Assembly: GCA_963707075.1 (NCBI GenBank)
Contig: CAVPOX010000015.1
Span: 434,001-498,000, forward strand
Direction of reading: 5' to 3'
Length of the DNA stretch: 64,000 bases
Source of the DNA: CAXMQZ01 sp963707075
Lineage (GTDB): Bacteria; Acidobacteriota; Thermoanaerobaculia; Multivoradales; JAHEKO01
In this document: positions 8,096 through 17,604 of the stretch, piece by piece
Numbering within the stretch: the first letter of the stretch is position 1
Layout: every line of letters begins with the position of its first letter
Made by a program: the position numbers and the translations under genes
Notes under the pieces: generated by a model
The model's database searches: none
What the model saw: only the letters and a program-made list of their open reading frames with translations
What the model was told of the DNA's origin: nothing

Positions 8096-8127
8096 CGGCC
8101 GCCCTTGAAATGAGGGCGGCCGTTCTT
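8096..8127 (+). terminator. Intrinsic terminator after carD
   Basis: CGGCCGCCCT (8096-8105) pairs perfectly with AGGGCGGCCG (8113-8122) around a 7-base loop, followed by TTCTT. It lies 30 bases past the carD stop. The hairpin covers an upstream in-frame ATG (8110) of the next gene, which argues that priA starts later, at 8140. Confidence 0.75.
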
Positions 8128-8139
8128 CGTGAGACCCGA

Positions 8140-10551
8140 ATGTCCAAGTATGTCCAGGTAGCGGTGCCATTACCCCTGAGTGAATCGCTAACCTACCAGG
8201 TGCCCGTGGCGTTCTCGGCCTTGGCTCGGCCCGGCGCCCGCGTGCGGGTTCCGGTCGGTCGTCGAAGTGTCGTCGGTCTCATTATGGCTGAGCAGGCGGT
8301 AGCCCCCGAGGGAATCAGGATCCGTTCCCTCGAATCGGTCCTCGATCACGAGCCTGTCCTGCCGGAAGAGCTCGTTCGCCTTGGCAGTGAGGCCGCGGAC
8401 TACTACCTGGCGCCTATAGGGGAGGTCGTGCATGCCATGCTGCCGAGTGATCTGCCTCCCTGGGGCGATCAGCGAATCTGGCTCTCGAACGCCGGTGCCT
8501 TGAGTCTGTCCCGTTCCGCCGAGGAGGATGCGATTTTCACAATCTTGCGCGAGCGCGGGCGAATCAAGGTCTCCGACCTGGTGCGGAGTCTAGGGACCGC
8601 GGACCTCCACCAGAGAATCGCCGAGCTCGAAAGAGAAGGACGGGTCATCGTCTCAGCCGGGAAACGGCGTGGGGCCCGCTATCACTCGGCGGTCGAGCTG
8701 GCACAGGGCGAGATGAAGGAGCTCGAAGCCCGATGCGGTCGATCGGTGCCCGCACGTCAGGTCGTGGCTCTGCTGTTTGCGCTGGGCCGTCCGGCAACCG
8801 TGACGGAGATAACCGGCACGGTCGGTTGCTCTCCTGGAGTCGTGCGGCGACTCATTTCTCTCGGGGTGCTGAAGAAGTTCACCCAGATCGGCAAAGTCCA
8901 CCTCGACCATCACCGACTGAATGGGGCGAGTGGAGAGGCCATCGTGCTCAGAGACGATCAGCGGGAAGCGTTGGCCCGGGTCGAGCAGGCCTTGGCTGCC
9001 AAGGCATACCAGGCTTTCCTCTTGTCGGGCATGACCGGCTCCGGCAAGACAGAGGTCTATCTCCGTGCCGCTGAGAAGGTCCTCTCCGACGGAGGCTCGA
9101 TCATTGTCCTGGTCCCGGAGATCGCGCTCGTGCCGGCGGTTGCCGGAGTCGCTCGCCAGCGGTTCGGCGAGGAGACCGCGATATTTCATTCGGCGATGAG
9201 CTCCGTCGAGCGTCAACAGGAATGGGAGCGCATCCGATCCGGGCAAGCTCGGATGGTTGTGGGACCGAGATCGGCGGTGTTCACCCCAGTGGACAATCTC
9301 CAGTTGATCGTGGTGGACGAAGAGCAGGATCCAGCCTACAAGCAGGACCAGACTCCCAGGTATCATGGCCGCGACCTGGCTCTGCTGCGAGCGCATCGTG
9401 CCGACGCAGTGGTGGTGCTCGCCTCAGCCACTCCCAGCCTCGAAACCCGATTCAACGTCGAGGTCGGCAAGGTGGCGCGGTTGAGCCTGACCCAACGGGT
9501 GGGGCAGGGCGCCCTGCCGGAGGGCGTCGTCGTCGATCTACGGCAAGAGCAGGCCAGTCGCCGGCCAGGAGAAGTGCACTTCTCCCTGCAGCTGCAGGAG
9601 GAGATGGGGCGAGTTCTGGACGAGGGCAATCAGATCATCCTCTTGCGCAACCGGCGCGGTTACGCTCCGTTGCTCTTGTGTCGGGCCTGCGGAGAGGATT
9701 GCCGCTGTGAAGAGTGTGGTCTGCCCCGCACGCTCCATCGCAAGGAGGGCAGGCTACGCTGCCACTATTGTGGTTCGGCAATCCCCGTACCCCGCTGTTG
9801 CCCTGCCTGTTCTGAGGAGGCATTGGAGGCCATCGGCTCAGGCACCGAGAGAGTCGAAGAGCAAGTGAGAAGCCTGTGGCCCGAGGTAACTGTAGAGGTA
9901 CTCGACCGGGACACCGCTCGCCGCGGTGAGTCAGCGGCCGTGTTGGAGCGGTTCGGCAGGGGCGAGAGTCAAATCCTGGTAGGAACCCAGATGGTCTCGA
10001 AGGGACATCACTTCCCGAATGTGGTGCTGACAGCCGTCTTGTCTGCCGACACCTATCTGAGCTTCCCCGACTTCCGGGCCGTGGAGAAGACCTACAATCT
10101 GTTGACGCAGGTTTCGGGTAGAGCGGGGAGAGGAGAAAAACCGGGACGCATCATCATTCAGACCTATCATCCCGAACATTACGCCATTCAGGCAGCGCTG
10201 CGACATGATGACTCCGCCTTCGCGGCGGAGGAGATGCGCTTTCGTCGCATCTTTCACTACCCGCCCTACACACGGATGATTCAGTTGCTGCTTCGGGATG
10301 CGAATCGGGCGCGGGGGCGGCGGGCCATACGGGATCTCGCCGACCTGATCTTGCAGCATCCGGGGTCGAAGGAGTTTCGCGTTTCCGGTCCAGCCCCGGC
10401 TCCCTTCGAGAAGTTGCGTGGAAAGTGGCGGTTCCAGATTCTGCTCCGCCATCGTTCCGGTCTGTTGTTGCGCAATACCGTCGGAGAAGTCCTGAGCGGT
10501 GCAGCAACTCGGGATCTGGTGGTCGACGTCGATCCGCAAGAGCTGCTCTAA
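8140..10551 (+). CDS. priA: Primosomal protein N', replication restart helicase
   Basis: A superfamily 2 DNA helicase that reloads the replisome at stalled forks. From ATG 8140 the protein is about 803 residues. The N-terminal 3'-DNA-binding domain (YVQVAVPLPLSESLTYQVP) is followed by a winged-helix region, the Walker A GMTGSGKT near residue 298 and the DEEQ box near 391. A zinc-binding insert with eight cysteines (CRACGEDCRCEEC and later CHYC, CCPAC) spans roughly 514-560. The C-terminal helicase motifs include GTQMVSKGHHFPNV and QVSGRAGRG. The length is slightly above the E. coli enzyme. The ATG at 8110 lies inside the carD terminator loop and is rejected. Confidence 0.95.
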   Translation: MSKYVQVAVPLPLSESLTYQVPVAFSALARPGARVRVPVGRRSVVGLIMAEQAVAPEGIRIRSLESVLDHEPVLPEELVRLGSEAADYYLAPIGEVVHAMLPSDLPPWGDQRIWLSNAGALSLSRSAEEDAIFTILRERGRIKVSDLVRSLGTADLHQRIAELEREGRVIVSAGKRRGARYHSAVELAQGEMKELEARCGRSVPARQVVALLFALGRPATVTEITGTVGCSPGVVRRLISLGVLKKFTQIGKVHLDHHRLNGASGEAIVLRDDQREALARVEQALAAKAYQAFLLSGMTGSGKTEVYLRAAEKVLSDGGSIIVLVPEIALVPAVAGVARQRFGEETAIFHSAMSSVERQQEWERIRSGQARMVVGPRSAVFTPVDNLQLIVVDEEQDPAYKQDQTPRYHGRDLALLRAHRADAVVVLASATPSLETRFNVEVGKVARLSLTQRVGQGALPEGVVVDLRQEQASRRPGEVHFSLQLQEEMGRVLDEGNQIILLRNRRGYAPLLLCRACGEDCRCEECGLPRTLHRKEGRLRCHYCGSAIPVPRCCPACSEEALEAIGSGTERVEEQVRSLWPEVTVEVLDRDTARRGESAAVLERFGRGESQILVGTQMVSKGHHFPNVVLTAVLSADTYLSFPDFRAVEKTYNLLTQVSGRAGRGEKPGRIIIQTYHPEHYAIQAALRHDDSAFAAEEMRFRRIFHYPPYTRMIQLLLRDANRARGRRAIRDLADLILQHPGSKEFRVSGPAPAPFEKLRGKWRFQILLRHRSGLLLRNTVGEVLSGAATRDLVVDVDPQELL

Positions 10552-10608
10552 CCGAGGCTCGCCGGCCCTCGTTGACTCGTCCCATACCCTCTGCTAGCGT
10601 GCCGGGCC

Positions 10609-11562
10609 ATGCCACCTGTCGAAGTCCCCTTCGAGGAGCCTCTGGTCGAGTTGCGTCGCCGCCTGGAGGAGTTGGAAGGCTATCCCGCCGGCAGCGGGCG
10701 TCGCAAAGAGCTCGAAAGCCTGCGACGTGAGCTCGACAAAAAGACGCGCGAGATTTATTCGCAGCTCAGCCGCTGGGAAAAGACACTGGTTGCCCGGCAC
10801 TCCGATCGTCCCTACGCCCTCGACTACATCAGCAACCTGATCGAGGACTGGGTCGAGGTTCACGGTGATCGGGCCTATGCCGACGATCCTGCCATCGTTG
10901 CCGGGTTCGGCACCTTCAGGGGACGGTCGGTGGCTGTCGTTGGCCACCAAAAGGGACGCGGCACCAAGGACCGGATCCACAGGAATTTCGGGCAGCCTCG
11001 CCCCGATGGCTATCGCAAGGCCTTGCGAGTCATGAAACTGGCCGAGAAATTCGATTTACCGGTGATCACCTTGGTAGATACACCGGGTGCTTACCCAGGC
11101 ATCGGAGCCGAGGAAAGGGGGCAGGCGGAGGCCATCGCTCGCAATCTGATCGAGATGGCTTCGCTGAGAGTGCCGATTGTCGTCATCATCGCCGGCGAAG
11201 GCGGGAGCGGCGGGGCCCTGGCTCTGGGGATTGGCGATCGCGTATTCATGCTGGAGTATGCGACCTACTCCGTCATTTCGCCTGAAGGGTGCGCAGCGAT
11301 CCTGTGGAAAGATCAGGAGAAGCGCGATGAGGCGGCCGAAGCCCTGCGCTTGACCGCTCCAGATCTGCTCGAGCTGCAGCTGGTCGATGCCATCATCGAA
11401 GAACCCCTGGGCGGTGCCCACGCCGATCCCGAGGAAACCTGTAATCGTGTGGGGGATGCCGTTGCCACAGCGCTCGACGAGCTATGTGCCCTGGACCCCG
11501 AGAGCCTTCTAGCTGCGCGATACGATCGCTTTCGCAAGCTTGGTGTCTTCGAAGAGCGCTAG
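10609..11562 (+). CDS. accA: Acetyl-CoA carboxylase carboxyltransferase, alpha subunit
   Basis: With AccD it transfers CO2 from carboxybiotin to acetyl-CoA, giving malonyl-CoA for fatty acid synthesis. The 317 residues match AccA over their full length: a coiled N-terminal arm (residues 5-45), then RPYALDYISNLIEDWVEVHGDRAY, GHQKGRGTKDRIHRNFG and DTPGAYPGIGAEERGQ. EGGSGGALALGIGD, the oxyanion-forming crotonase-fold loop, and SPEGCAAILWKD follow. It lies 57 bases after priA and 20 bases before recJ, suggesting one transcript. No accD is in the window. Confidence 0.96.
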   Translation: MPPVEVPFEEPLVELRRRLEELEGYPAGSGRRKELESLRRELDKKTREIYSQLSRWEKTLVARHSDRPYALDYISNLIEDWVEVHGDRAYADDPAIVAGFGTFRGRSVAVVGHQKGRGTKDRIHRNFGQPRPDGYRKALRVMKLAEKFDLPVITLVDTPGAYPGIGAEERGQAEAIARNLIEMASLRVPIVVIIAGEGGSGGALALGIGDRVFMLEYATYSVISPEGCAAILWKDQEKRDEAAEALRLTAPDLLELQLVDAIIEEPLGGAHADPEETCNRVGDAVATALDELCALDPESLLAARYDRFRKLGVFEER

Positions 11563-11581
11563 ACCGTTCGCAACCTGAATC

Positions 11582-13327
11582 ATGCAGTCTGACTCCGCTG
11601 CGCCTGCACCCCGGTGGGTGCGCGCGTCCGTCCCCGAGGTCGCTGGAGAGTTGGCTTCGGCTGAGATCCCATCGCGGTTGGCGATCCTCCTGGCTCGGCG
11701 GGGTGTGACAACCCGACAGGAAGCCGAGGAGTTTCTGCAGCCCAGCCTCGACCAACTCCACGATCCGTTCTTGCTGCGCGGAGTGCGCCAGGCAACGGAG
11801 CGGCTGGTGGTGGCACAGCAGGCGGGGGAGAAGGTGGCCGTCGTGGGGGACTATGACGTCGATGGCGTGTCGGCGACTGCTCTGCTGACAGCGGTCTTTC
11901 GCGCCTGCGGTCTGCAGGTACTCCCCATTCTTCCCGAGCGCTTGCAGGAGGGGTATGGCTTCCAATCCCTTCATGTCGATCGGGCAGCCGAGCTGGGGTG
12001 CCAACTCATCGTCACGGCTGACTGCGGCAGCACTGCGATCGAAGCAATGGATCGGGCACGGCACAGGGGGCTCGATGTCATCGTCACTGACCACCATCTC
12101 GGTGCCGACGGACCCTTGCAGGAGTGGGTGATCGAAATCAATCCGCACGCGCCCGGATCGGAGTACCCGTTCGCCGACCTTTCAGGCGTCGGCGTAGCCT
12201 TCAAGCTCGCCAGCGCTCTTGCGTCGACGATGAACAGGCCGATCGACCCCGATGCGCTGCTTCGCATCACCTGTCTCGGCACGATCTGCGACCTCGTTCC
12301 ACTACTCGGCGAGAACCGGGTGATCGCTTCACTTGGTTTGGCTGCTCTGGCGAGAACGCGATCGCCTGGTTTGCGTGCGCTAATGCGCCGAGCTGGCGTC
12401 GAGTCTCCGGTGACCGCGGTGGACGTCGGCTACCGGATCGGTCCGCGGCTCAATGCGGCCGGACGTCTCGCCAGTCCCCGTCCGGCTCTCGATTTGTTGA
12501 TGACCACTGACCATGGGCAGGCGACCGACCTTGCGGCTCATCTCGACCAGCTCAATCAGGATCGTCAAAAGGCTGAATCGACGGTGGTTGCCGAAGCCGA
12601 GAAGGAGTTCGAAGATCTCAATCCGCTGCCACCCGTTCTGGTAGCGTGGAGCGAGAGCTGGCACCCGGGGGTGCTGGGCATCGCGGCCGGTCGACTCGCC
12701 CGAAGATTTCACCGACCGACCCTGCTGTTGAACGTCGTCGGATCCGAGGCGAGAGGATCGGGACGAAGTGTGAGTAGAGTCCACCTGTTCGATTTCCTCA
12801 GCCAATGGCGGGAATCGTATTTGCGCTTCGGTGGCCATGCCCAGGCGATCGGCCTGTCGATCGAGACCAAGGGTCTGTCCGAACTTCGCGACCAGTGGCT
12901 CGAGATGGCGTCGCGGACATGGGATCCGCTGATGCTAGCCAGAACCTATGAATATGAGCTCCAGATTGCTGCCGAGGAGGTCCACCGACGGTTGCTCGGA
13001 GAGCTGAGCCGGCTCGAACCCTACGGCATGAGGAACCGGCAACCGCTCCTGCGCGTGGGCCCGCTCACGAGGGAGGGCACGATTCGGCGTTTCGGGCGCG
13101 GGCATATTGCCAGCAAGGCTGTTGGTGAGGCCGGGGGCGTTGTCGAGCTTCTGGGCTGGGACTGGCAGGACAGGGAAGAAGATCTCGACGGGTGTTTCGA
13201 GGTGCTGGCCAATCTCGAGACAGACTCCTACCACGGGGGGCCCGTCCTGCGGATGGTGGACGCCCGACCCTGGTCTGGCTCAGCGGCGGAAGAGGCCGGC
13301 GGTGCTGAGGTCGCAGCCGCAGAATAG
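11582..13327 (+). CDS. recJ: Single-stranded-DNA-specific 5'-3' exonuclease RecJ
   Basis: A DHH-superfamily nuclease that degrades 5'-ended single strands in mismatch repair and recombination. The 581-residue length is typical. Motifs seen: DYDVDGVSATALL (motif I, near residue 90), VTADCGS, VTDHHLGAD (the DHH motif near 170), and ISGVGV-like LSGVGVAFKLA. The DHHA1 domain has GRSVSRVHLFDFLSQ and RFGGHAQAIGLSI. A C-terminal OB-like domain follows. The start is ATG 11582, 20 bases after accA, and it ends 5 bases before the lptC/A gene. Confidence 0.95.
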   Translation: MQSDSAAPAPRWVRASVPEVAGELASAEIPSRLAILLARRGVTTRQEAEEFLQPSLDQLHDPFLLRGVRQATERLVVAQQAGEKVAVVGDYDVDGVSATALLTAVFRACGLQVLPILPERLQEGYGFQSLHVDRAAELGCQLIVTADCGSTAIEAMDRARHRGLDVIVTDHHLGADGPLQEWVIEINPHAPGSEYPFADLSGVGVAFKLASALASTMNRPIDPDALLRITCLGTICDLVPLLGENRVIASLGLAALARTRSPGLRALMRRAGVESPVTAVDVGYRIGPRLNAAGRLASPRPALDLLMTTDHGQATDLAAHLDQLNQDRQKAESTVVAEAEKEFEDLNPLPPVLVAWSESWHPGVLGIAAGRLARRFHRPTLLLNVVGSEARGSGRSVSRVHLFDFLSQWRESYLRFGGHAQAIGLSIETKGLSELRDQWLEMASRTWDPLMLARTYEYELQIAAEEVHRRLLGELSRLEPYGMRNRQPLLRVGPLTREGTIRRFGRGHIASKAVGEAGGVVELLGWDWQDREEDLDGCFEVLANLETDSYHGGPVLRMVDARPWSGSAAEEAGGAEVAAAE

Positions 13328-13332
13328 AATGG

Positions 13333-15342
13333 GTGGCGATGAGTAGAGATGGGAGTGGCATATCGCTCGAAGCGATACGCCGGGGCCTGTTGATCATGCT
13401 CGTGGTCTTCGTAGCCTCGGTCGTCGGACTCTACGTCGCCGGACGGATGAGCCGTGCGAAGAAGGCTCCACAGGCGACAGACGGAGAAGAGGAGAGACGG
13501 GGCGAGCTCGTGCTGTCAGGCAAGGGCTTTGAATACGGCATAACCGAAGGCGATCGTGAGGTCGCCCGCATCAAGGCGAAGAGGATCTTGTCCGAGAAAC
13601 AGGACAACTACGAATTGGAGGGAGTGGATCTGACCATGCAACACGAGGATGGGTCGGTCTACAACCTGATCAGCGACCAGGCTCTGGTCAACCTGGAGAG
13701 CCAGGCGGCAACCTTCTCCGGGAATGTCCGTTTCCGTGGGCCAAATCAGGTCGAGATGACAGCGGAAGGCCTGGAGTTGAGACAAGATGGCAAGCTGCTG
13801 GTGAGCTCGTCGCCGGTCGATTTTGTGTTCCTCGGTCGCTTCGTGGGTCGGGCCGATCGCCTGCGAATCAACCCGGATCGCAACGTCTTTGTGTTGGCTG
13901 GCAGCGTCGAGGTCGACACTCTTGCTGGAGACTCCAGCCCAATGTCGTTGCGATGTCGGCGGTTCAGTTTCGTGCGCAATCAACGTCTGATGCGTGCCGA
14001 CGGTGACACCATCCTGACTCGAGGCAACGATCGCTTGAGCTCTCGTCGATTGTCGGTCGTGCTGAGCCCGGATGAACAGAGGATCGAGTTCATCCTGGCC
14101 CGATGGGGCGTGGAGGCGGAGCTCGAGCAAGAGGACGAGGATGGCCAGACCAGCATCGTGAGACTGGCGGGACGCGAGCTTGCGATCCAGTTCGAGGCCG
14201 GCACAGAAGATCCCGAAACCGCCGACTTGACCGCCAGCGACGGGCAGGTCGCTTCGCTGGGGATCACGGATCAATCTGGTCTGGAGCGGCTGATTCGGGC
14301 CAATCATCTTGTCGGGGACTTCAAGTCCGGAGCACTTCGCAAGGCGCAGGCCTTCACCGCGGTGGAGATCTCGGAGTTTCTGCGATTCTCACCCGAAACC
14401 GTGATGCGCCGTGCTTGTGCCGATGAGGCGGTGGCGATCATCTCGACCAATGGTGAGCTCAGCAATGTGGAGTTGGACGGGACGGTGATGCTGCAGGAGG
14501 GAACGGTGGTCGCGTTCGGGGATGAGGCCGACGCGGACTTCGATTCTCAATTGATGCAACTCGAAGGGAAGCCCTCTATTCTGATTCGAAATGGCGAGCA
14601 GCTGGAGGCTCCGAAGATCGTCTACAATCAGGCCACCGAAGAAATAGTTGCCGAAGAAAACGTCCGCGCTGTCATGACCAGCGGCGAGGGAATCGATCTG
14701 TCGACCGATGTCGCGTCCGGCAAGGAGCCGATCCGTATCGAAGCGAAGCGCGCCGAGTGGGGGGGAGAACCACCAGGGGTGACCTTCATCGGGCAGGTCC
14801 GCGCCTGGCAGGGTGAGAACTTTCTGGTCAGTGATGAACTGAGGGGCGAGCCGGATAGCGAGCGCCTGCAAGCCAGCGGACAGGTCAAGACCGTGTGGCG
14901 ACCACAGGCGGATCAGGCCGTTGGGGAGGATCAGTCGTTGCCTGCCGAACCTCTGGAGATCACTGCGGACGAAATGGTCTTCGACCGGGCAGCGAACCTG
15001 TTGGTCTACACAGGGGAGGTCAGGGCAGTGCAGCTGAAGCGTTCACTACGATGCGAGGAGATTCAGCTCTACCTGAAAAAGGATGGTGGCTTCGACCGAA
15101 TGATCTGTGAGGGTTCTGTCTACCTCCAGGACGGCGAGAGTGGCAACAGCGTGCGAGGTGAGACCGCGACCTATCGCCCCGGTGATCGTACCGTGGAAGT
15201 GGAAGGTTCGCCCGTGATTCTGCAGGATCCCGAGGGACTCCAGATGCAGGGCAAGACATTGGTCTATGATTTCGAAACTGCGACGGCCCAGCTCAAGAGT
15301 GCTGTGCCAGCCTCCGCCGAACCGCCCGATCCGCGCCCATGA
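13333..15342 (+). CDS. LptC-LptA fused LPS export protein
   Basis: A 669-residue periplasm-facing protein of the LPS transport bridge. One N-terminal transmembrane helix (residues 17-36, GLLIMLVVFVASVVGLYVAG) leads into an LptC-type beta-jellyroll (about 50-190, with NVRFRGPNQVEMTAEGLEL). After a long middle section the C-terminal part (about 440-650) repeats OstA/LptA strands: EPLEITADEMVFDRAANLLVYTGEVRAVQ and EIQLYLKKDGGFDRMICEGSVYLQD. LptC and LptA are normally separate proteins of about 190 residues. Here both folds and intervening repeats sit in one chain. It starts with GTG 13333, and its stop overlaps the lptB start (ATGA). The role is inferred from domains and the lptB neighbour. Confidence 0.82.
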   Translation: MAMSRDGSGISLEAIRRGLLIMLVVFVASVVGLYVAGRMSRAKKAPQATDGEEERRGELVLSGKGFEYGITEGDREVARIKAKRILSEKQDNYELEGVDLTMQHEDGSVYNLISDQALVNLESQAATFSGNVRFRGPNQVEMTAEGLELRQDGKLLVSSSPVDFVFLGRFVGRADRLRINPDRNVFVLAGSVEVDTLAGDSSPMSLRCRRFSFVRNQRLMRADGDTILTRGNDRLSSRRLSVVLSPDEQRIEFILARWGVEAELEQEDEDGQTSIVRLAGRELAIQFEAGTEDPETADLTASDGQVASLGITDQSGLERLIRANHLVGDFKSGALRKAQAFTAVEISEFLRFSPETVMRRACADEAVAIISTNGELSNVELDGTVMLQEGTVVAFGDEADADFDSQLMQLEGKPSILIRNGEQLEAPKIVYNQATEEIVAEENVRAVMTSGEGIDLSTDVASGKEPIRIEAKRAEWGGEPPGVTFIGQVRAWQGENFLVSDELRGEPDSERLQASGQVKTVWRPQADQAVGEDQSLPAEPLEITADEMVFDRAANLLVYTGEVRAVQLKRSLRCEEIQLYLKKDGGFDRMICEGSVYLQDGESGNSVRGETATYRPGDRTVEVEGSPVILQDPEGLQMQGKTLVYDFETATAQLKSAVPASAEPPDPRP

Positions 15343-16070
15343 CGAAAAAGCAAACACTTTCAACTCGTGACCTGCGCAAGGTCTACAGCGGTCGAGCTGT
15401 GGTCAACGACATGTCGATTCATGTCGAGCCCGGTGAGATTGTCGGCCTGTTGGGCCCGAACGGCGCCGGTAAGACGACGACGTTCTATATGGTGGTGGGT
15501 TTGACGCGTCCGGATGACGGTGCGGTCTATCTCGGCGAACGGGAGATCACCAACCTGCCCATGTATCTGCGCGCCAAACAGGGAATCAGCTATCTTCCCC
15601 AGGAACCCTCGGTGTTCCGCAAGATGACCGTCGAGGACAATCTTCGCTCTATTTTCGAGACCCTCGATCTACCGGTGACCGTGCAGGAGCAGCGTGCTGA
15701 TGAGCTGATTCGCAGGTTCGGTCTCGAGACGGTTCGCAAGACTCAGGGATATGCACTGTCCGGCGGTGAGAGACGGCGTGTCGAGATCGCCCGAGCGCTG
15801 GTGCTCGACCCATCCTTCATCTTGCTCGACGAGCCCTTCGCGGGCATCGATCCCATCGCCGTGATCGATATCCAAAAGATCGTGCAGCATCTGAAAGCCT
15901 CTGGGATCGGTGTATTGATCACGGACCATAACGTCCGGGAAACATTGAAAATCACCGACCGCGCCTATATCATCAATAATGGTGAAATCCTCCGATTCGG
16001 CGCTCCCGAAGAGCTGTCTTCCGACCCCGAAGTCCGCAAAATCTACCTTGGTGAGGAGTTCTCTTTGTAG
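15339..16070 (+). CDS. lptB: LPS export ABC transporter ATPase
   Basis: The cytoplasmic ATPase that powers LPS extraction by LptF/LptG. The 243 residues align end to end with LptB: Walker A GPNGAGKTT (residues 39-47), Q-loop YLPQEPSVFRKMTVEDN, signature ALSGGERRRVEIARAL, Walker B ILLDEPFAGIDP, H-loop ITDHNVRETL, and the typical C-terminal EEL...VRKIYLGEEF. The ATG overlaps the previous stop by 4 bases, indicating translational coupling to the LptC/LptA fusion. Its membrane partners are the fused protein at 28041. Confidence 0.97.
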   Translation: MTKKQTLSTRDLRKVYSGRAVVNDMSIHVEPGEIVGLLGPNGAGKTTTFYMVVGLTRPDDGAVYLGEREITNLPMYLRAKQGISYLPQEPSVFRKMTVEDNLRSIFETLDLPVTVQEQRADELIRRFGLETVRKTQGYALSGGERRRVEIARALVLDPSFILLDEPFAGIDPIAVIDIQKIVQHLKASGIGVLITDHNVRETLKITDRAYIINNGEILRFGAPEELSSDPEVRKIYLGEEFSL

Positions 16071-16083
16071 AGTCCTATAGGCG

Positions 16084-17547
16084 ATGGCGCTCGAGCAAAA
16101 ACTCACGCTGAAACTCGCGCAGAAGCTTGTAATGACGCCGTCGCTGCAGCAGGCGATCAAGCTGCTGCAGATGACTCGTATGGAGTTGCAGACTGTCGTG
16201 GCACAGGAGCTCGTCGAGAATCCGGTTCTGGAGGAGGGCGACGAAACCTTCGAGCCGGAGGGCCAGGCGGAAGCTCCCGAGCCGAGTGACGAAAAGACAG
16301 ACACCGACCAGGAGCTCGACCATCAGGAGTCGATGGACGACATCGATCTGGATGCCTACTTCAACGACTATCTGGAGGGTTCGGTTGGCCCTTCGATATT
16401 CGAGATGCGTGAAGCCCCTCCTCTGGAAAACACCCTCACGCGTGAGCCGGATCTCTACGATCACCTTCTTTGGCAGCTTCATCTCAGCGAGGTCGAGCCG
16501 CGGCAACGAGAGATTGCGGAGCTGATCATCGGCAATCTCGACCCGGAAGGGTTTCTTGTGGCGACGATCGATGAAATCCAACGAATGGGGCTTTACGATG
16601 CCGGTGCTCAGCCCTACAGTGAGGAAGAGGTCCAGCAGGCGCTGGAGCTCGTGCAGAGCTTCGATCCGCCAGGCGTTGCCTGTCGGGATCTGAAGGAGAG
16701 CTTGTTGCGACAGCTCGACGAGCTTGGGGAGCCTGCGGATTCCCTGACGCGCAGAGTGATAGCGGAGGCCTGGGAACCATTCCTGAAAAGGCAGTTTCAG
16801 GCGATTGCGCGTGAGTTCGGCATCAGGATGGCCCAGCTCGAACCGGTTGTCGATCGCGTTCGCAGTCTGGAGCTTCGTCCTGGGCGGAAGTTCAGCACCG
16901 AGCGAACCCATTACGTGGAACCTGATGTTTACATCACGAAGGTCAGCGACAAGTACGTCATACTGCTCAACGATGATGGGATGCCCAGGTTGAGGATCAG
17001 CGGAGCCTATCGCAAGATGCTTCGTCAGATGGCCGGAAACCGGGGCCAGTCAGATGCCCGGCAGTTCATCAAGGAAAAGCTGCGTTCGGCCGTCTGGCTG
17101 ATCAAAAGTCTCGATCAGCGCCAGCGTACTATCTACAAGGTCTCCGACTCCATTGTGCGCCAGCAGCAAGGCTTCTTCGAGAATGGCATCGACTATCTGC
17201 GGCCCATGGTGCTGCGAGATGTGGCCGACGATATCGGCATGCACGAGTCGACCGTCAGCCGGGTCGTCTCGAACAAGTACATGCATACTCCCAGAGGTTT
17301 GTACCCCATGAAGTTCTTCTTTCATAGCGGTATCGACCGGGAGTTTGGCGCCGATATTTCGTCATTGACAGTCAAACGCAAGATCGAACAACAGATCGAA
17401 CAGGAGGACCCGAAGAGACCGTTATCAGACAGTGAGCTGACGCGAGTCCTGCAGAGAGAGGGAATCAATATCGCCCGTCGCACTGTTGCCAAGTATCGTG
17501 ACGAGTTGGGAATCCCCTCATCGACCAATCGCAAGCAGATCTTCTGA
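16084..17547 (+). CDS. rpoN: RNA polymerase sigma-54 factor
   Basis: The alternative sigma factor that needs AAA+ enhancer-binding activators. 487 residues. Region I is the Gln/Leu-rich helix (LKLAQKLVMTPSLQQAIKLL, residues 5-25), then an acidic linker (50-110), the core-binding region, a helix-turn-helix (RDVADDIGMHESTVSRVVSNKY), and the RpoN box ARRTVAKYR near residue 465. It follows lptB by 13 bases, the arrangement lptB-rpoN-hpf-ptsN known from Proteobacteria. No bacterial enhancer-binding protein is in this window. Confidence 0.97.
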   Translation: MALEQKLTLKLAQKLVMTPSLQQAIKLLQMTRMELQTVVAQELVENPVLEEGDETFEPEGQAEAPEPSDEKTDTDQELDHQESMDDIDLDAYFNDYLEGSVGPSIFEMREAPPLENTLTREPDLYDHLLWQLHLSEVEPRQREIAELIIGNLDPEGFLVATIDEIQRMGLYDAGAQPYSEEEVQQALELVQSFDPPGVACRDLKESLLRQLDELGEPADSLTRRVIAEAWEPFLKRQFQAIAREFGIRMAQLEPVVDRVRSLELRPGRKFSTERTHYVEPDVYITKVSDKYVILLNDDGMPRLRISGAYRKMLRQMAGNRGQSDARQFIKEKLRSAVWLIKSLDQRQRTIYKVSDSIVRQQQGFFENGIDYLRPMVLRDVADDIGMHESTVSRVVSNKYMHTPRGLYPMKFFFHSGIDREFGADISSLTVKRKIEQQIEQEDPKRPLSDSELTRVLQREGINIARRTVAKYRDELGIPSSTNRKQIF

Positions 17548-17604
17548 GTCCAACAGCTGCCATCTGCCCCTCAGCGGATGGCGAGTCAAAAATCGAGGAG
17601 ACAG

